From Rhodamnia argentea (taxonomy: Eukaryota > Streptophyta > Magnoliopsida > Myrtales > Myrtaceae), in assembly GCF_020921035.1 (NCBI RefSeq), contig NC_063157.1, positions 22,461,015-22,525,014 of the forward strand: a stretch of 64,000 nt of DNA, given 5' to 3'. Below the pieces are notes generated by a model that was not told the origin of the DNA, ran no database searches, and saw nothing but the letters and a program-made list of their open reading frames with translations. Positions 48,331-60,591 of the stretch are shown one piece after another. Each line of letters begins with the position of its first letter. The first letter of the stretch is position 1. Position numbers and translations under genes: made by a program.

Positions 48331-51300
48331 CGGCGAGAACTGCCCTTGCCATTTGATAGAGAGTGCTTTGCACAGATGCACTGTAAACTCCCTCTTTTGG
48401 TGGGCCAAAGAAAGTATTCATCAAAACCTTTTTCACATCCTTATATCTCTCTTGAAAATAAAGAAGATCACAGGGGATGCTGGAGAGAGTATCATAAGAG
48501 TACCTGCCATCCACACTCATAGTTGTGACTTAGCTTATGACAAAAAAATAACCCTAACTCTTCCAAATCTCAAAATTGAAGGCCGCGGGAAAGGGATGCA
48601 GTGAAATTCATATATTATTCAACTCTGCCTCTTAACATTCTTTCACATTACTAGTAATGAAAAATCATACCCCCAAGATGCAGTCACTTCAGTGGCAAGC
48701 ATTCTTTCTTGAGTTTCAGGAAGAGCTGTGTACTTATCCCTGAAGAAACCTTCAAAACCTGACTGTTCACACGGAAGATAAAAATGAAGACAGAGCAGCC
48801 ATATCAGACTCATCCTATCAATGGAGACAACACTAGGCACTCCCTGCCTTAGATAATGGGGTCCCTCATGGGGCCATAAAATCCAAGAACTGAGGAAGAA
48901 TTGGATGCACTCCATGCTCTGCACCTAAAAACATGTCCTATCAATGATGCATCTGCAGATTGCTGATGCCAACTGAGGGGAAATTCTTGCCTGGACCAGA
49001 GCCTACTAGACTGGGTTCATCACAACCATTGATTTTGGGAGAGCCACAAGATCAAAGGCTGTGATGGTTACCATCCAGTGGACACAGGTTCCTGGAAGAA
49101 ATTCCCAACTAAGGTTTCAAAAGTTGACTTTGCTTCCCGATGCATGCCAGATACTTTGAAAGTTCCCGAAACATCCGAATAGTTTCATTAGAAATAGAAC
49201 TTGATGCACTATGTGCTAACAATAACCAAATATTTCAAGAATGATGCAAGATATGGACAAAACGTCCTATTCTCAAGTAGTGGCAAGTACTGTTACACGT
49301 ACAATATAACGAACCTACACTGAACATACATCAAAATTGAATAATACTACGAAGCCTATGTCAAAAGCAAAGGTGATTAAGCAAAAAATATCAATGTGCA
49401 ATCTATCTTTTTCACACGTTTCAAAGAGACAAGCTTTCAGATATGCTTTTGCCATCAGTAGCTCATAGGTGACCGAATTCTAGACTTACAACAAAAAATT
49501 GACATAATTCTAGGCGTGGTAGGAGAATTTGTACTCAGTCCAATAAAAGTACAAGTACTAGCAGGTTATGAAAGTACAAAAAGACGACCAAGATTTCTGA
49601 AATGTACCTAGAATGCAGTTAGAATAGCAGCAAGATAAATTTCAAAGAATTGAATTTGAACATTACTGCAATTCACATGGCATGCAAATGTTTGTTTTGA
49701 GAAGAAAAAATGCCAACTTCCTAAGTGATCCTACCATCTCTGAAGCCAAATCAGGCAAAAGAATTTATGAAAGCTAGCTAGAGCGTACACTAGCTTACCA
49801 TGGTTGTTTTCAGGACTGACAATCCTGCTACCCCCGAAGTCAGTTTTAGAGCACCAGACTTTTTCACAGTTACTTCTGTTGTATGCTTCTCTGATCCAAG
49901 TTTAAATCCTTCAGTAAAGTTGAGTGAAAAAACATAAGTCCATGTGCTGAGTGAAAAAAAATAAGTCCATGTGATGCTGACTTTTTATGTAATGATCTCT
50001 TAATGATCATGGGAACAGCCTTAATGCTATTTAATATGACTTCACAGAAGGATAAATTTAAAACTACAAGTCAGAAACTTGTGACAATCACACAGCGACA
50101 GTGTAGACTAAAGAGCAAAACACAGCGCAAAACATCGTCTTTTAGTTGCCCCATTTTTTCCTTAATGAGGCATCCTTTCGAATGATAGTTTTTAGACATC
50201 TGAAAAATAATAAAAACATGAACCCATATCAGCCCATGATTGGTGATGCATCTGGTGCTATTGCCACAACAATAAATTACGACCCTCCACTCAGCATCTA
50301 AACCTATTGGTCTTTAGATTATGATAGTAAGCCCTTATGTCCTAGTTTTTCTTTAGTAATCAATTGCCGCCATCTATCAAGAAGACATATCTCCACACAC
50401 TCTGAAACCATCAATTGCTCCTTCTGATACAGGGATGTCTCAAAATTGATCTCGCATCACTCAAAGTCAAGCCATTGAACCTCTAAACTCTATTAAAGAT
50501 ATTTAAAGGTCAATATCCTGAAAGGTTATTCCCTCAAAAAGGGGATTCTGAAACACGGGCAGATAAAGAGGTTCTTTTGAGAGCATTTCTCCAGAATTAT
50601 TTAGAATGATATTGTCCTAAATTCAGAAAATAATTCAAGTGAATGTATGACAAGTCAGGAAACTCTATCAGCCCATTTCTGTACAGACAGAACAACAGTA
50701 CAGGAAACCAAAAATAGAAGAACGGTCATTACTAAGCCTTTTATATAGGCAATAACATTATTGAAATGAACACTAATCAACACTTTCAATTGCCAAAGAT
50801 GAAAAGCCAACCATGTTCATGAGGTTGTCCATCCACATATAGTCGTTCCCAAGGCTTCTCCACAATTTTGACTACAGCAGCTGTTACCTAGAGTCAGAGA
50901 AAAACTTAAAAACATGAGTGCTACTAATAGAGCATCTAACACCGAGTGCTATGAGCTTAATCTGGTTGTTTGTGTAGACCACCTGTAACAAGTAGAACCA
51001 CAAACAGTCCCATGAAGCACGGTCAGTTACACAAGAATTGTTCAAGCATCTGATAATTGCTTCTCTCAGTCATTCGCAGTGTAGTGATCCTAGTTAGATC
51101 AAGATAATGTGTCAAAACTTTAGGTGCCACCATGGCCCCCCAATTTTGCCATTAGAAGCCACATAAACCCACCTATCGTTGGCATGCTTATAATACACCT
51201 CAGAGAAAACACATGCTAAAACCTAACAGCATAAAAAAGGCACCTCCCAAGAATACTTGGAGAGGATCAGTTAAAGATAATTGTACAGATAATTGTACAG

Positions 51301-51364
51301 ACTATAAACCTAACAAGCTCGCTCGCTCTCGACACCCACACGCAGGATCTTCTGAAATCACAAA

Positions 51365-51401
<37 letters not shown>

Positions 51402-51472
51402 TGTACAGACTATAAACCTAACAAGCTCGCTCGCTCTCGACACCCACACGCAGGATCTTCTGAAATCACAAA

Positions 51473-51507
<35 letters not shown>

Positions 51508-52900
51508 TGTACAGACTATAAACCTAACAAGCTCGCTCGCTCTCGACACCCACACGCAGGATCTTCTGAAATCACAAACTACTCTCTCTCTCTCTCTCTC
51601 TCTCGCGAGCGACAACCACATGCAGCAACTTCTGAAATCACAAACTACCATGCCATCGCATCAGATGAGACAGAATCCCAAGTTCTAGACAGGCTGACAT
51701 GCATCCACTTCCAAACACAGTTGTGATATATCCCTTTCCCATTTTGATGCCTTGTTTGATAGCATGCAATTGCAGACATATGATCCACAGGCTAACCAAC
51801 AATATAGTTGTCTTCATGACCATGCAAACTTTGGATTTCCTATCACCAGATTATGTAATATTTCATCTCAAGCAATGCATCTGAGCTAATAATAACCACT
51901 TCCTGATTTTCTTTATTACTTTTTTGGCCATTGTGAGTCATAAGCTTGTGTCACGGCACCCATCCATAACAAAATCTCCGTATACATACGATTCTGAATG
52001 GTGAAACACAAGGACTCCAAATTATATTCCTGAATCTTTAGCTGTAACAATGGCAAGACACAGTAACCTATTTCTGGCTACAAAGTAAAATCCACTACGG
52101 AGACAACTAAATTGTCTTCTGATATTCTCTCCCAGAATAAGGCAAGTGCTGACCTGTTTATAGAACGACGTGAAATGCTTGGCAAGCAAAATTGCAAAAT
52201 GCTCCGCCGAGAGTTGCTCCGAACATTCCTTTGCTTTCACGTACACCTAAATAAAGGCTCCAACCACGTCAGACCAGATTAAAACGATGCTATCACTACA
52301 AACAAGTTACATTATGCTACTCACCATAATTTACTAGTGCCGTGTGATTTTATGGGAGCACTGCGAAATGTTCTAAACTTAAGCTATTAGATGAAAATGA
52401 TGACCTGATTTAATATTTAATTAGTCCAACTCCCTGGAGCTCCTGATCTGATACTAGTAAGATTTTGTGGACCATTGCCAACTGTTCTGCTCTTAAACGA
52501 AGGCTTGATTTACTCTAACAGTGCCAGCCCGCCGGAGTAAATAGCAAGCTACACGACCCGTAATACTAAGACCACAGGATAATCGAACGAACACACCCGT
52601 CGACGTCACCGTCCGGACAAGAGCAGAGAGACGATTCTCATCAACCACCGTGGCCAGCTCAAAAACAGGCGAAAAGCGGGGGAAGAAATTAGGTACCGTG
52701 TTCTTCATGGTATCGGTGGCGACGATGCTGGAGTTGTCGTCGCGGGCGTACGCGTCGATGCAATCGGAGAAGAGACTGATGCTGACGTTCCACTCGACCA
52801 TGAAATTGCGGCCGTCGCTGGTCCTCCAGACCCTGGCCACCCGCACCCTGTCTTTGCCGTGCCTCTGCTCGAAGTTGAAGCCTTCCAAGTCGCCAGCCAT
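47205..52900 (-). CDS. UOX: Uricase (urate oxidase), peroxisomal, eight exons
   Basis: Minus-strand exons 52697-52900, 52154-52246, 50812-50887, 49799-49908, 48671-48762, 48330-48503, 48102-48195 and 47205-47288 give 308 residues, the normal plant length. Uricase converts urate, oxygen and water to 5-hydroxyisourate and hydrogen peroxide in purine breakdown. Catalytic residues are in place: Lys16 ([10 protein letters not shown]), Thr62 ([10 protein letters not shown]) and His294 (DEPHGSI). Other signatures are [53 protein letters not shown] and [20 protein letters not shown]. The C-terminus ends in SRM, a plant-accepted type 1 peroxisomal targeting signal. Exon 6 ends directly against a microsatellite, which supplies its splice donor. 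Intron 2 holds a 106-bp minisatellite. Intact as read. Confidence 0.97.
48301..48328. repeat. GA/CT microsatellite forming a splice donor
   Basis: On the minus strand the uricase exon 6 ends ...GCCGG at 48330 and the intron begins GTCTCTCTCT at 48329, so the donor runs straight into the CT repeat. See the uricase entry and findings. Confidence 0.9.
51292..51654. repeat. Minisatellite with about 106-bp units, uricase intron 2
   Basis: Three full units (51292-51399, 51400-51505, 51506-51604) start ATTGTACAGACTATAAACC and end in a CT run of differing length; a degraded partial fourth unit follows (51605-51654). Outside the CT run the units are nearly identical. Open frames called on both strands here are artefacts of the repeat. 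Confidence 0.95.
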
Positions 52901-53003
52901 CGTCGATCCGCCGGAAGCTCGCGGTTCACTGCGAGGGCTTGAATTGGAGAATATCGGCGGTGCGAAGTGCTCCGAGTGAGACGATTCGGGAGGGATTTCA
53001 GGA

Positions 53004-53011
53004 TTTATATA
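53004..53011 (-). promoter_or_regulatory. TATA box of uricase
   Basis: On the minus strand TATATAAA lies 104 bases before the uricase ATG at 52900, a normal distance for a core promoter with a leader of about 70 bases. Confidence 0.6.
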
Positions 53012-54138
53012 GAGATTGCTGAGGAGTGGGATTTACTGAGCTGGAGGAGGAGGATGATCCATTCCTACTCAAAACGCTCTTTTTTATTTTTTTCCGTGCC
53101 TGAACAGAGTTCCTAATTCCACGCTCTCCGGAGGCGCGTGCGTTGAGTAGCTCTCGAAACACTCAAGCATTTACTGTCTTAAAAAAATAAAAATAAAAAA
53201 ATAGATGTGGTAATTAGACAAAGCCAAATGAAATAATTTTTCCCGAGCAGAAAAAGAAAATGAAATTAGTTTGGATTTATCGCTCAAGAATGCCCATTAC
53301 CTTAGTAAAACAGACATTAATTTCTGAATGGATTTGGCCAAATCCATCTAGATTACCTTTCGGTTCGGACGAAATCGATAAGCTTGGAAGGGTATGAAAA
53401 TAGTATAATCATGCCATTATTTGTGAAATGACCCGATACACTTAATTTATTATTCATGCATATAATTAAAAAAAATCATTTTGAACAAGAACAAATTAAT
53501 GGAGAAGCTTTGACTAACAATATCATCTGACATGTAAGCTTATAAGTTTATTTATAAGCAAAAATGTAGAGTCCATAGATATTTTTTTCACGAGAATTTT
53601 TGTTAAAACTTAGAAGTCATTTAGATGCAAATATGTGCGTGTCCAAAACAAGCTATTTGTTTCCAGATAGATTTAGGACATGGAGGGAAAAGAAGAAGGA
53701 AACAGGAATTTTAACAAAAATATGGAAAATTGTGAAATCGATTCGGATGGTTACTGCTCTAATTGCCTTTTCTTTCATTGGTTCGCGGACGAAATGAGTG
53801 GCCCGTGGTTTACACGCGCTCAAGCAGAGCGGTGGTCAGGTCGTCGGTTCGAATGAGAATTTTAAACGCATTGACCCGGGTTAATAGTGGTATAATCGGC
53901 CGCCCACGGACATAACATCCGGGTCGGGCCAAACCGGTCCTCCAATACTGTGTGCCGCGAGTCCGCGACTGTGAGAAGACATTTTCTCTGGTGGAGTTGT
54001 TACCATCTAGTCAACGGCCCGGTGGCACTCGGGGCACCGGGCAGGCCCATGGACCGATGCATTCGCGGGCCGTGAAAGCCCGTCTCGGTAACATATCGGG
54101 CCATGCCACGGTCATGTCAACCCGCGGGTGTCGGCTTA
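53012..54138. other. Uricase upstream region and intergenic DNA
   Basis: No gene recognised. A tract near 53800-53860 contains GGTTCGAATG after a stem-like segment and faintly resembles tRNA 3' sequence, but no acceptor stem pairs. Around 53880-54130 the DNA is GC-rich without coding signature. Confidence 0.4.
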
Positions 54139-54143
54139 AGTAT

Positions 54144-54666
54144 TAGGGTTAATACCATGAAAAACCCTAAACCGGTAACTTTGTGACAAATTTACCCTAA
54201 ATTTTTTTTTTGACCACGAAAAACCCCAAATTGGTACACCCGTGACAAATTTACCCCAAACTATTTTTTTGACCACCAAAAATCCTAAACTGGTATTTCT
54301 GTGACAAATTTACCATAAACTAATTCTTTTGACCACGAAATACCCTAAACCGGTACATCTGTAACAAATTTACCCCGATTAAATTGATTTAATATCACGA
54401 AAAATCTTAAATTGATAAATGCGTGACAAGCAGATGGTCAAAACTCCATACTGGTATACCTGTCAACTGTCACGTGTCACCAAATCAACGGTTTGATGAT
54501 TAAATTTAACGAAAATTAACGGAGAGTAAATTTGTCACATGTGTACCAGTTTAGGGTAAATTTGTCACAGGTATACCGGTTTGGAGTTTTATGTGGTCAA
54601 AAAAATAATTTGGGGTAAATTTGTCACAAGTGTACCGATTTGGGGTTTTCCGTGGCATTAACCCTA
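54144..54666. mobile_element. Complete inverted-repeat element, 523 bp, 5-bp duplication
   Basis: Left end TAGGGTTAATACC and right end GGCATTAACCCTA are mirrored, flanked by a perfect AGTAT duplication (54139-54143 and 54667-54671). Each half is an array of about 60-bp units of the form ACCACGAAAAACCCC...GGTACACC...GTGACAAATTTACC, four on the left in one orientation and the complement on the right, so the transcript would fold into a long hairpin. Non-coding. Relatives: 36617-37061 and a half copy at 59241-59485. I cannot assign a superfamily. Confidence 0.75.
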
Positions 54667-54671
54667 AGTAT

Positions 54672-55908
54672 TAACATGCCGTCTAGTGTCGCGTGCTGTC
54701 GTGCATGTGTTTTGGAAAAAATAAACGGCCAAGTTAAATAATTCATCAAAGATAAAAGGCCAAATCAAATAATTCATCAATCTAGTTTTTTTCATTTAAA
54801 AGGAAGGATTCTTGCGCCGATGATTTTTTATTGCATTAAGATGATCATGATACGTATATCAATGCAACATAAACATCACCACACATATCATGTACATCTA
54901 CACCTCTCACGTGATATAATTTTTCACAACAAAAGACTCAAATTCAAGCTTAAAACCATACTTTATTTGTGGTAGATTTAATCTCTAAACTAACGTATCG
55001 TCGTGGTTTTAAGACGGATTTTCATATTTTTCATCACGCAAGCAACAAATTGTAACTGTGAGGTAGAGATCAACATTTGGCGCCAAATATGGGTTACATT
55101 GATGAAATTACCAAATAAAACAATCTTTACATGACATGTTTTTATTGCATGAAGAATAATTTGCATCAAATTAGATAAGCAGCATAAGTTAAAGGAATAA
55201 AATGTACATAATCATTTCCGAATTAACTTATTAGAGAAACAACCAGGGACTTTATCACTGAATCAATCTAATTTAAGTTTGCTCATCACGAAGGAGCAGT
55301 CATCTTAGGTTTTTGCATATATTTGATGCTACATCAAAAGGACATATAATCACCCAAATTTATTGACAACAAATTTTTAAGTGATGGGTACATATGAAAT
55401 TACATTATTGTTGGAAAACTATAAACATCTAAAACCTTAGAAAAAAAATTGAAGTGGGGTCATCAACTTTTGATTTTTAGGCTCAATTTGTTTCGTTAAA
55501 AATTGACTGGTTTATAAAGTATTTTTCAAAAATAATCAGTTGTATTGTTTAGATTAATTAACTAATTATTTATATTTATATTATTGATAACAATCCACCT
55601 TTAAGACTCCATTTGTTTCGTTAAAATTTAATGATTTAAAAAATATTTTTTTAAAATGTAATACATAAATTATTGTCGATAATTGTTCATCGACTAAATA
55701 TTTAAATCGACACCGGCGATCATTTTTTTTTTTAAAATCGGTGCTTTGATTCTACGCTCATTCTTGCCGTTTCGAAGTTATGCGCTTCCCTTGATTCCTT
55801 CCCTGTGTCCTTGATTTGCCAGTTGCCACGCGCCCAGGCACAAGCACAACCATCATCGAGTCGAGTCGTCTTGGTTTTCACGGGCAACAGCTCGTGCAGC
55901 AAACTGCA
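54672..55908. other. Upstream region of the AIFM2-like gene
   Basis: AT-rich. Two direct copies of a (A/G)GGCTC(A/C)ATTTGTTTCGTTAAAA-like word at about 55482 and 55606 look like termini of short MITEs; a similar AAATTATTGTC(A/G)ATAAT...ATCGACTAAATATTT tract occurs upstream of the Nudix gene at about 40380-40430. No gene otherwise. Confidence 0.45.
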
Positions 55909-58169
55909 ATGGCGAGCTCAGCCTCAGGAGAATCACCAAGAAGACACGAGAAGAGGGTGGTGGTGATCGGCGGCGGCGTCGCGGGTTCCCTCGTCGCCAA
56001 ATCCCTCCAATCCTTCGCCGACGTCGTTCTTATCGACCCGTAAGCCTCATTTCTCTTAAGAAAAGACTCAATTTTTATCATCTAGCGGAGCTCAATTTGT
56101 GCAAATGGATCCAATTCCTTTGTATCTTCACTCGGGTCTCTTTCGTTTTATGCTTTTATTGGCTTAATTCCAAAAGAGTCTCGTTTCTGTGGACGAAGAT
56201 GCAATCTTTTTACGAGTCCGGCTGGATAGGGCATTCGCTTCGCATCTCTCAAGTGATGACATTGGTTGAGTTATTGGTGACCCAGAGATGTAAAAGTTCA
56301 CCATAACTTGGAGCGCAAGCTAATGTGGGGGAAAAGCTGAGTCTGAGTCTCCATGCTTTTGTTTGTCTGGTAGATGACGTTGTGTTTGCATGGTGCCATG
56401 TCCTCCTTTTGAAACTAATTTGTTTGTTGGGTAATCCTTTTCAGCTATATTGTTGTAGAATTTGTCATTGCCATTCTCCATTAGATGCGTTTGCAGATAG
56501 ATGGTTATACAGAAATTAGATAACAGAATGCTGTAATATACTTTACGCTGACGTTGTCTGTTCTGGAATTGTCGCCTTTTTGAAAACCGCACAGTGCACA
56601 ACAAGTTCAGAGACACAGATTGCGTCTAAACCAGTGGGTTAGGTCATCTGTTTTGGTTTTAGATACTTGGAACCCTGAGTCTTCCTTCTCCTTTCACATT
56701 TTGCAAATTGTATCTGACAGTATGTTACTCAATTGCGGCTAGGAAGGAGTATTTTGAGATCCCGTGGGCAAGCTTGAGGGCGATGGTTGAGCCATCTGTT
56801 GCCGAAAGATCAGTTGTTGACCATGGTGAATACTTCGCGAGTGGCCAGATTGTCTGCTCTGCTGCTGCGGACATTAGAGATGGCGAAGTGTCGACTGCTG
56901 ATGGCTCCAGGCTCCCATTTGACTATCTTGTCATCGCCACGGGGCACAAAGATTTAGTTCCCAAATCTAGAAGCGAACGGCTTATCCAATACAAAGCAGG
57001 TGAGCAATAAAAAGTCTGAAAGTTGATATGACCACCAAAGAGAGAGAATATTCAAATTCTGGTCATATTAGACAATCCCCACTGTGCACATTATCTGAAT
57101 GTTATAGTTGATTACATTGATAAATGTAAGAAACATAGCTGGTGTCTGTCTCAAACTGTTGGCAGCGGTTGAATTTTGGTCGTCGTTCTACTCAATAAAA
57201 CATTTGGGAAGCTTTTGATTTCTTATCCAAGTCATTTGCTCAAGTGACTTATCTTTTCTCTCACATTACAGAGTATGATAAGATAAAATCTTCTAATTCC
57301 ATCTTGATCGTCGGAGGTGGCCCTACTGGCGTGGAACTTGCCGGTGAAATCAGTGTTGACTTTCCAGATAAGAAGGTGATGTTGGTGCATCGAGGGTCTA
57401 GGTTGCTTGAATTTATTGGTCCTAAGGCCTCCCAAAAGACGCTCGACTGGTTGACATCGAGGAGGGTTGAAGTGATCCTGGAACAATCTGTTGATTTGAC
57501 TAGCGTATCAGATGGCACCTATCAAACATCTGCAGGAGAAACCCTCAAAGCCGATTGCCATTTTTTGTGCACAGGGAAGCCAATTGGTTCATCATGGCTT
57601 AGGGAGACTATACTTAAGGATAGCTTGGATACTCGTGGAAGATTGATGGTTGATGAGCAATTAAGGGTTAAAGGTCACAAAAATGTCTTTGCCATAGGAG
57701 ATATCACAGACATTCCGGTAAGATTGGCCAACTTTACCATGGTCTAGTTTGTTCTACTTAGTTCTTCTTTGTCCCTGTTGTTTGATCTACTGCAGCATTC
57801 ACGTGTCTCCTAATGCCAGCTATGAAGGGCAATGCTTATATATTTAAATGGATACTTACAACATGCAGAATTAGCATGAATTACCCTTTGATAGTTTTGT
57901 TTTAACTTCAGGAAATAAAGCAAGGTTATTTGGCTCAACAACATGCAGAAGTTACCGTCAAGAACTTGAAACTATTAATGACTGGAGGGAGAGAGAGCAA
58001 GATGGCTACTTACAGGCCTGGTTCAGCAATCGCTCTTGTTTCGCTCGGCAGGAAAGAGGCTGTGGCGCAGTTTCCCCTGATAACAGTGATCGGATGCCTC
58101 CCTGGCATGATCAAATCGGGGGATCTGTTCGTGGGGAAGACGAGGAAACAACTCGGGTTGAACCCATAG
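55909..58169 (+). CDS. AIFM2/FSP1-like FAD-dependent oxidoreductase, four exons
   Basis: Exons 55909-56039, 56743-56999, 57272-57717 and 57912-58169 give 363 residues (human AIFM2/FSP1: 373). FAD-binding GGGVAG is at residues 21-26 after a beta strand (RVVVIGGGVAGS), the NAD(P)H-binding SILIVGGGPTGVELAGE at about 139-155, and the second FAD motif NVFAIGDITDIPE at about 267-279. LVIATGHKDL and FLCTGKPIGSSW are the usual ATG-type linkers. The family comprises type II NADH-dehydrogenase-like flavoproteins; AIFM2 reduces ubiquinone-type lipids in animals, while plant members (At3g44190/At5g22140 type) are poorly studied. No N-terminal myristoylation glycine, unlike human FSP1. An ATG at 55816 would add 31 residues; 55909 starts nearer the domain and is preferred. 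Intact as read. Confidence 0.9.
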
Positions 58170-59046
58170 TCCTTTCCATGGAGTCGGAAACTAAGATTAT
58201 GTTGATGTTCGAAGTTGATGCTGTTTTGTTGATCCGGATGTGTGATGTAAAGTCTCCTGATAAGCTTAGGGTGCAGTGTCGAATCTAAGCGTACACATTG
58301 AATTATCAATTATTTCAAGAAACTGGTTAACTGACATTGGTTACTGAAATATTCTAGATTGTGTCCTACTCAGTCCGTAGTCTTCTCGGTTTTTTGTTTA
58401 ACTTTTTTTTTTTTTGGGTGAGATTTTACGTTGTTACGCGATCTTGGTCCTGCCTCCCTTCCGATGATAAAAAGTGACCAACTTTACAATTGAATGGGCT
58501 TGCATGAATAAGCCAAAGTTTGGGGAAAGCTTTTGAAAAAAATGCAAAAATCTTTAGGTAAAAGGGTTTTTCCAAACATGCAAATAGTATTTGATAAAGT
58601 ATAATCTAAAGGTACATTGAGAAGTAACTTTGATCTAAATACCATTTGGTTCTAGGAAAAAAAAAAAAAAAACTGCACGTTGCAAAGGACTTTTGCTACT
58701 TTTTTTTTTTTTAAATCTCAATTATGTACCGGTGGAACTCAGGCCACTGGCCAGTGGCCCTAGGAAGCGGTCGCTTGGGGTTGGGCAAGCCGCCGGTGGC
58801 TGAGTCCTTCGGCAACATTGACACATTTGTAATTACGAAAGTTTAACCGAGGTAAGGTTGAAAAAGCATGTATGTTTTAGCATTTCGAAAATGTTCAATG
58901 CATTTGGGAGGCCTTTGAAAATCAACTGCATCTCCCCAAGACTCTGGCATTACTCATCCTCTGTTGTGCGATCCATGTCGTACCCATCTGTTCATTCGCT
59001 GCGATTTTCTGTGGATCAATGCTAAATTATTTGTGTCTTTGCTCAG
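58170..59046. other. 3' flank of the AIFM2-like gene, intergenic
   Basis: No gene recognised up to the acceptor-like TTTGCTCAG at 59038-59046 that begins the VPS60 relic. Poly-T/poly-A tracts at about 58403-58420 and 58660-58715. Confidence 0.4.
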
Positions 59047-59240
59047 ATTACTAAAAGAAGCTAGATGCTGAACTTAGCTGATGTAAAGGGACAAATAAGA
59101 AAGACTCGGCCTGGTCCTGCTCAAGAAGCTGTGAAAGCTCGAGCAATGCGGGATTCTCAAGCAAAAGAGAATGCAAGTCATTTAACGGATTTATTACTTT
59201 ATCTCACTCAAAGAAAATTTGCTCAATCGAAAAAAAAAAC

Positions 59241-59485
59241 AAGGGTTACTATCATGAAAGCTCCGAATTGGTATATTCGTGATAAATTTATCTTAAATTA
59301 TTTTTTTATTACAAAAAATTCCAAACTGATATACCTACGATAAATTTACCCCGAATTATTTTTTTGATCACAAAAAGTCCAAAACTAGTGCATCTATCAT
59401 AAATTTACCCCGAACTAATATTTTGACCACAAAAAATCTCAAACCGATAAACTTGAGACAAATTTACCCTCAATTAGTTTTCGTT
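59241..59485. mobile_element. Half copy of the 'GACAAATTTACC' inverted-repeat element
   Basis: Starts AAGGGTTACTATCATGAAAG and holds four repeat units like those in the left half of 54144-54666. It stops about where the Tourist-like element at 59489 begins; its right half is not seen on the other side. Confidence 0.55.
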
Positions 59486-59488
59486 TAA

Positions 59489-60591
59489 GGCTCCGTTTGT
59501 TTCGCAAAAAACAACTTCCCAGAACACGTTTTTTTTTGGATTTTCTGATGTTTGGTTCGCGAAAAACAAGCTCGTTTAGAAAAATATTCTCCATCCATGA
59601 AAAAAAATCACTTTAAAAGTGAGGAAAATGTTTCTCTCTTTTTTGGAAGAGGAAAACATTTTCCTCATCTTTTCTTCCTCTTCTCTTTTACACTTTTTTT
59701 TTTATAATTATTTATTAATTCCTTTTTATTTTAAAAAATCAGAAAAAATTATTTTTTCTTTTTTCAATCTTTCTTTTTCCTTTTCTCCTTCTTTCTGCTT
59801 CCTCCGCCCACCGCTCCTTCCTCCGTCAATGGCCGACCGCCCGGTGATCAGCCATGACGTAAGCCAGCGCAATCAAGGCCTTTGACCTAGACAACATAGT
59901 CTAAATAAACTACGTTATGCCTTAAGGTTCTAGGTGGGCAAATACAATCAGAAAACACACGAGAGAAACACGACTGAGAAGGGAGAGTCATGGCCGAGAC
60001 CCTCTCTCGGCTGCCTCCAGTCGCAACCGTCGCCGAGCAGCCACCTGCGAGCCTCCCCTCGCTGCCGTCCCCCTGAACCGCTACGAAGCCGAAGTCCAAA
60101 GACGGAGAAGGTCCACCCTCGCCGACCGTCACCGACCCCCTCTGCAGCCGCATCTCACGATCACTCGCGGACTGGCACAAGTTCACTTTTCTCGTGGGGT
60201 GTTCTGCATCCAGGTTTCCTTGAAGAACCATGAAGGTAATGCCTTGGGTGGAATAAATCCACCATCTGGAGATCAGCCCTGCCTTGGGCGAGCTCGGTCG
60301 GGGATCACCGGCCTAGGGCGAGCTCGAGATTGCCGGACCGGCTGAAACCAGAAGAAAAAGAAAAATAATAAGAAAAGATAAAAAAAGATAAAAGATAAAG
60401 ATAAATAATTAAAAATTTCGAATTTAAAAAAAAATTAAAAATATAAAAATAAAATATTATTAAAATGAGTCAATGGAGGAAAATCAAATTTAATTTTCCA
60501 TACCAAATGACGAAATTTTTTCTTTCTGAAAAATGACTTTTCGCAAAACATTTTCTGAAAATCTTGTATTTTTTGCGAAACAAACAAAAAT
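59489..60591. mobile_element. Non-autonomous Tourist-like element inside the VPS60 relic
   Basis: Left end GGCTCCGTTTGTTTCGC, preceded by TAA; right end has GCGAAACAAAC but its last six bases have drifted. The hairpin word GAGGAAAACATTTTCC at about 59649-59665 and the GC-rich middle (about 59800-60350) are shared in layout with 6746-7794. The GC-rich middle is unlike the AT-rich surroundings and may be captured sequence; I could not identify it. Confidence 0.6.

Noticed and set aside
51213-51651. Repetitive open frames on both strands
   Set aside because: Artefacts of the uricase-intron minisatellite.
53790-53862. tRNA-like stretch ending in GGTTCGAATG
   Set aside because: No pairing acceptor stem and no convincing anticodon arm.
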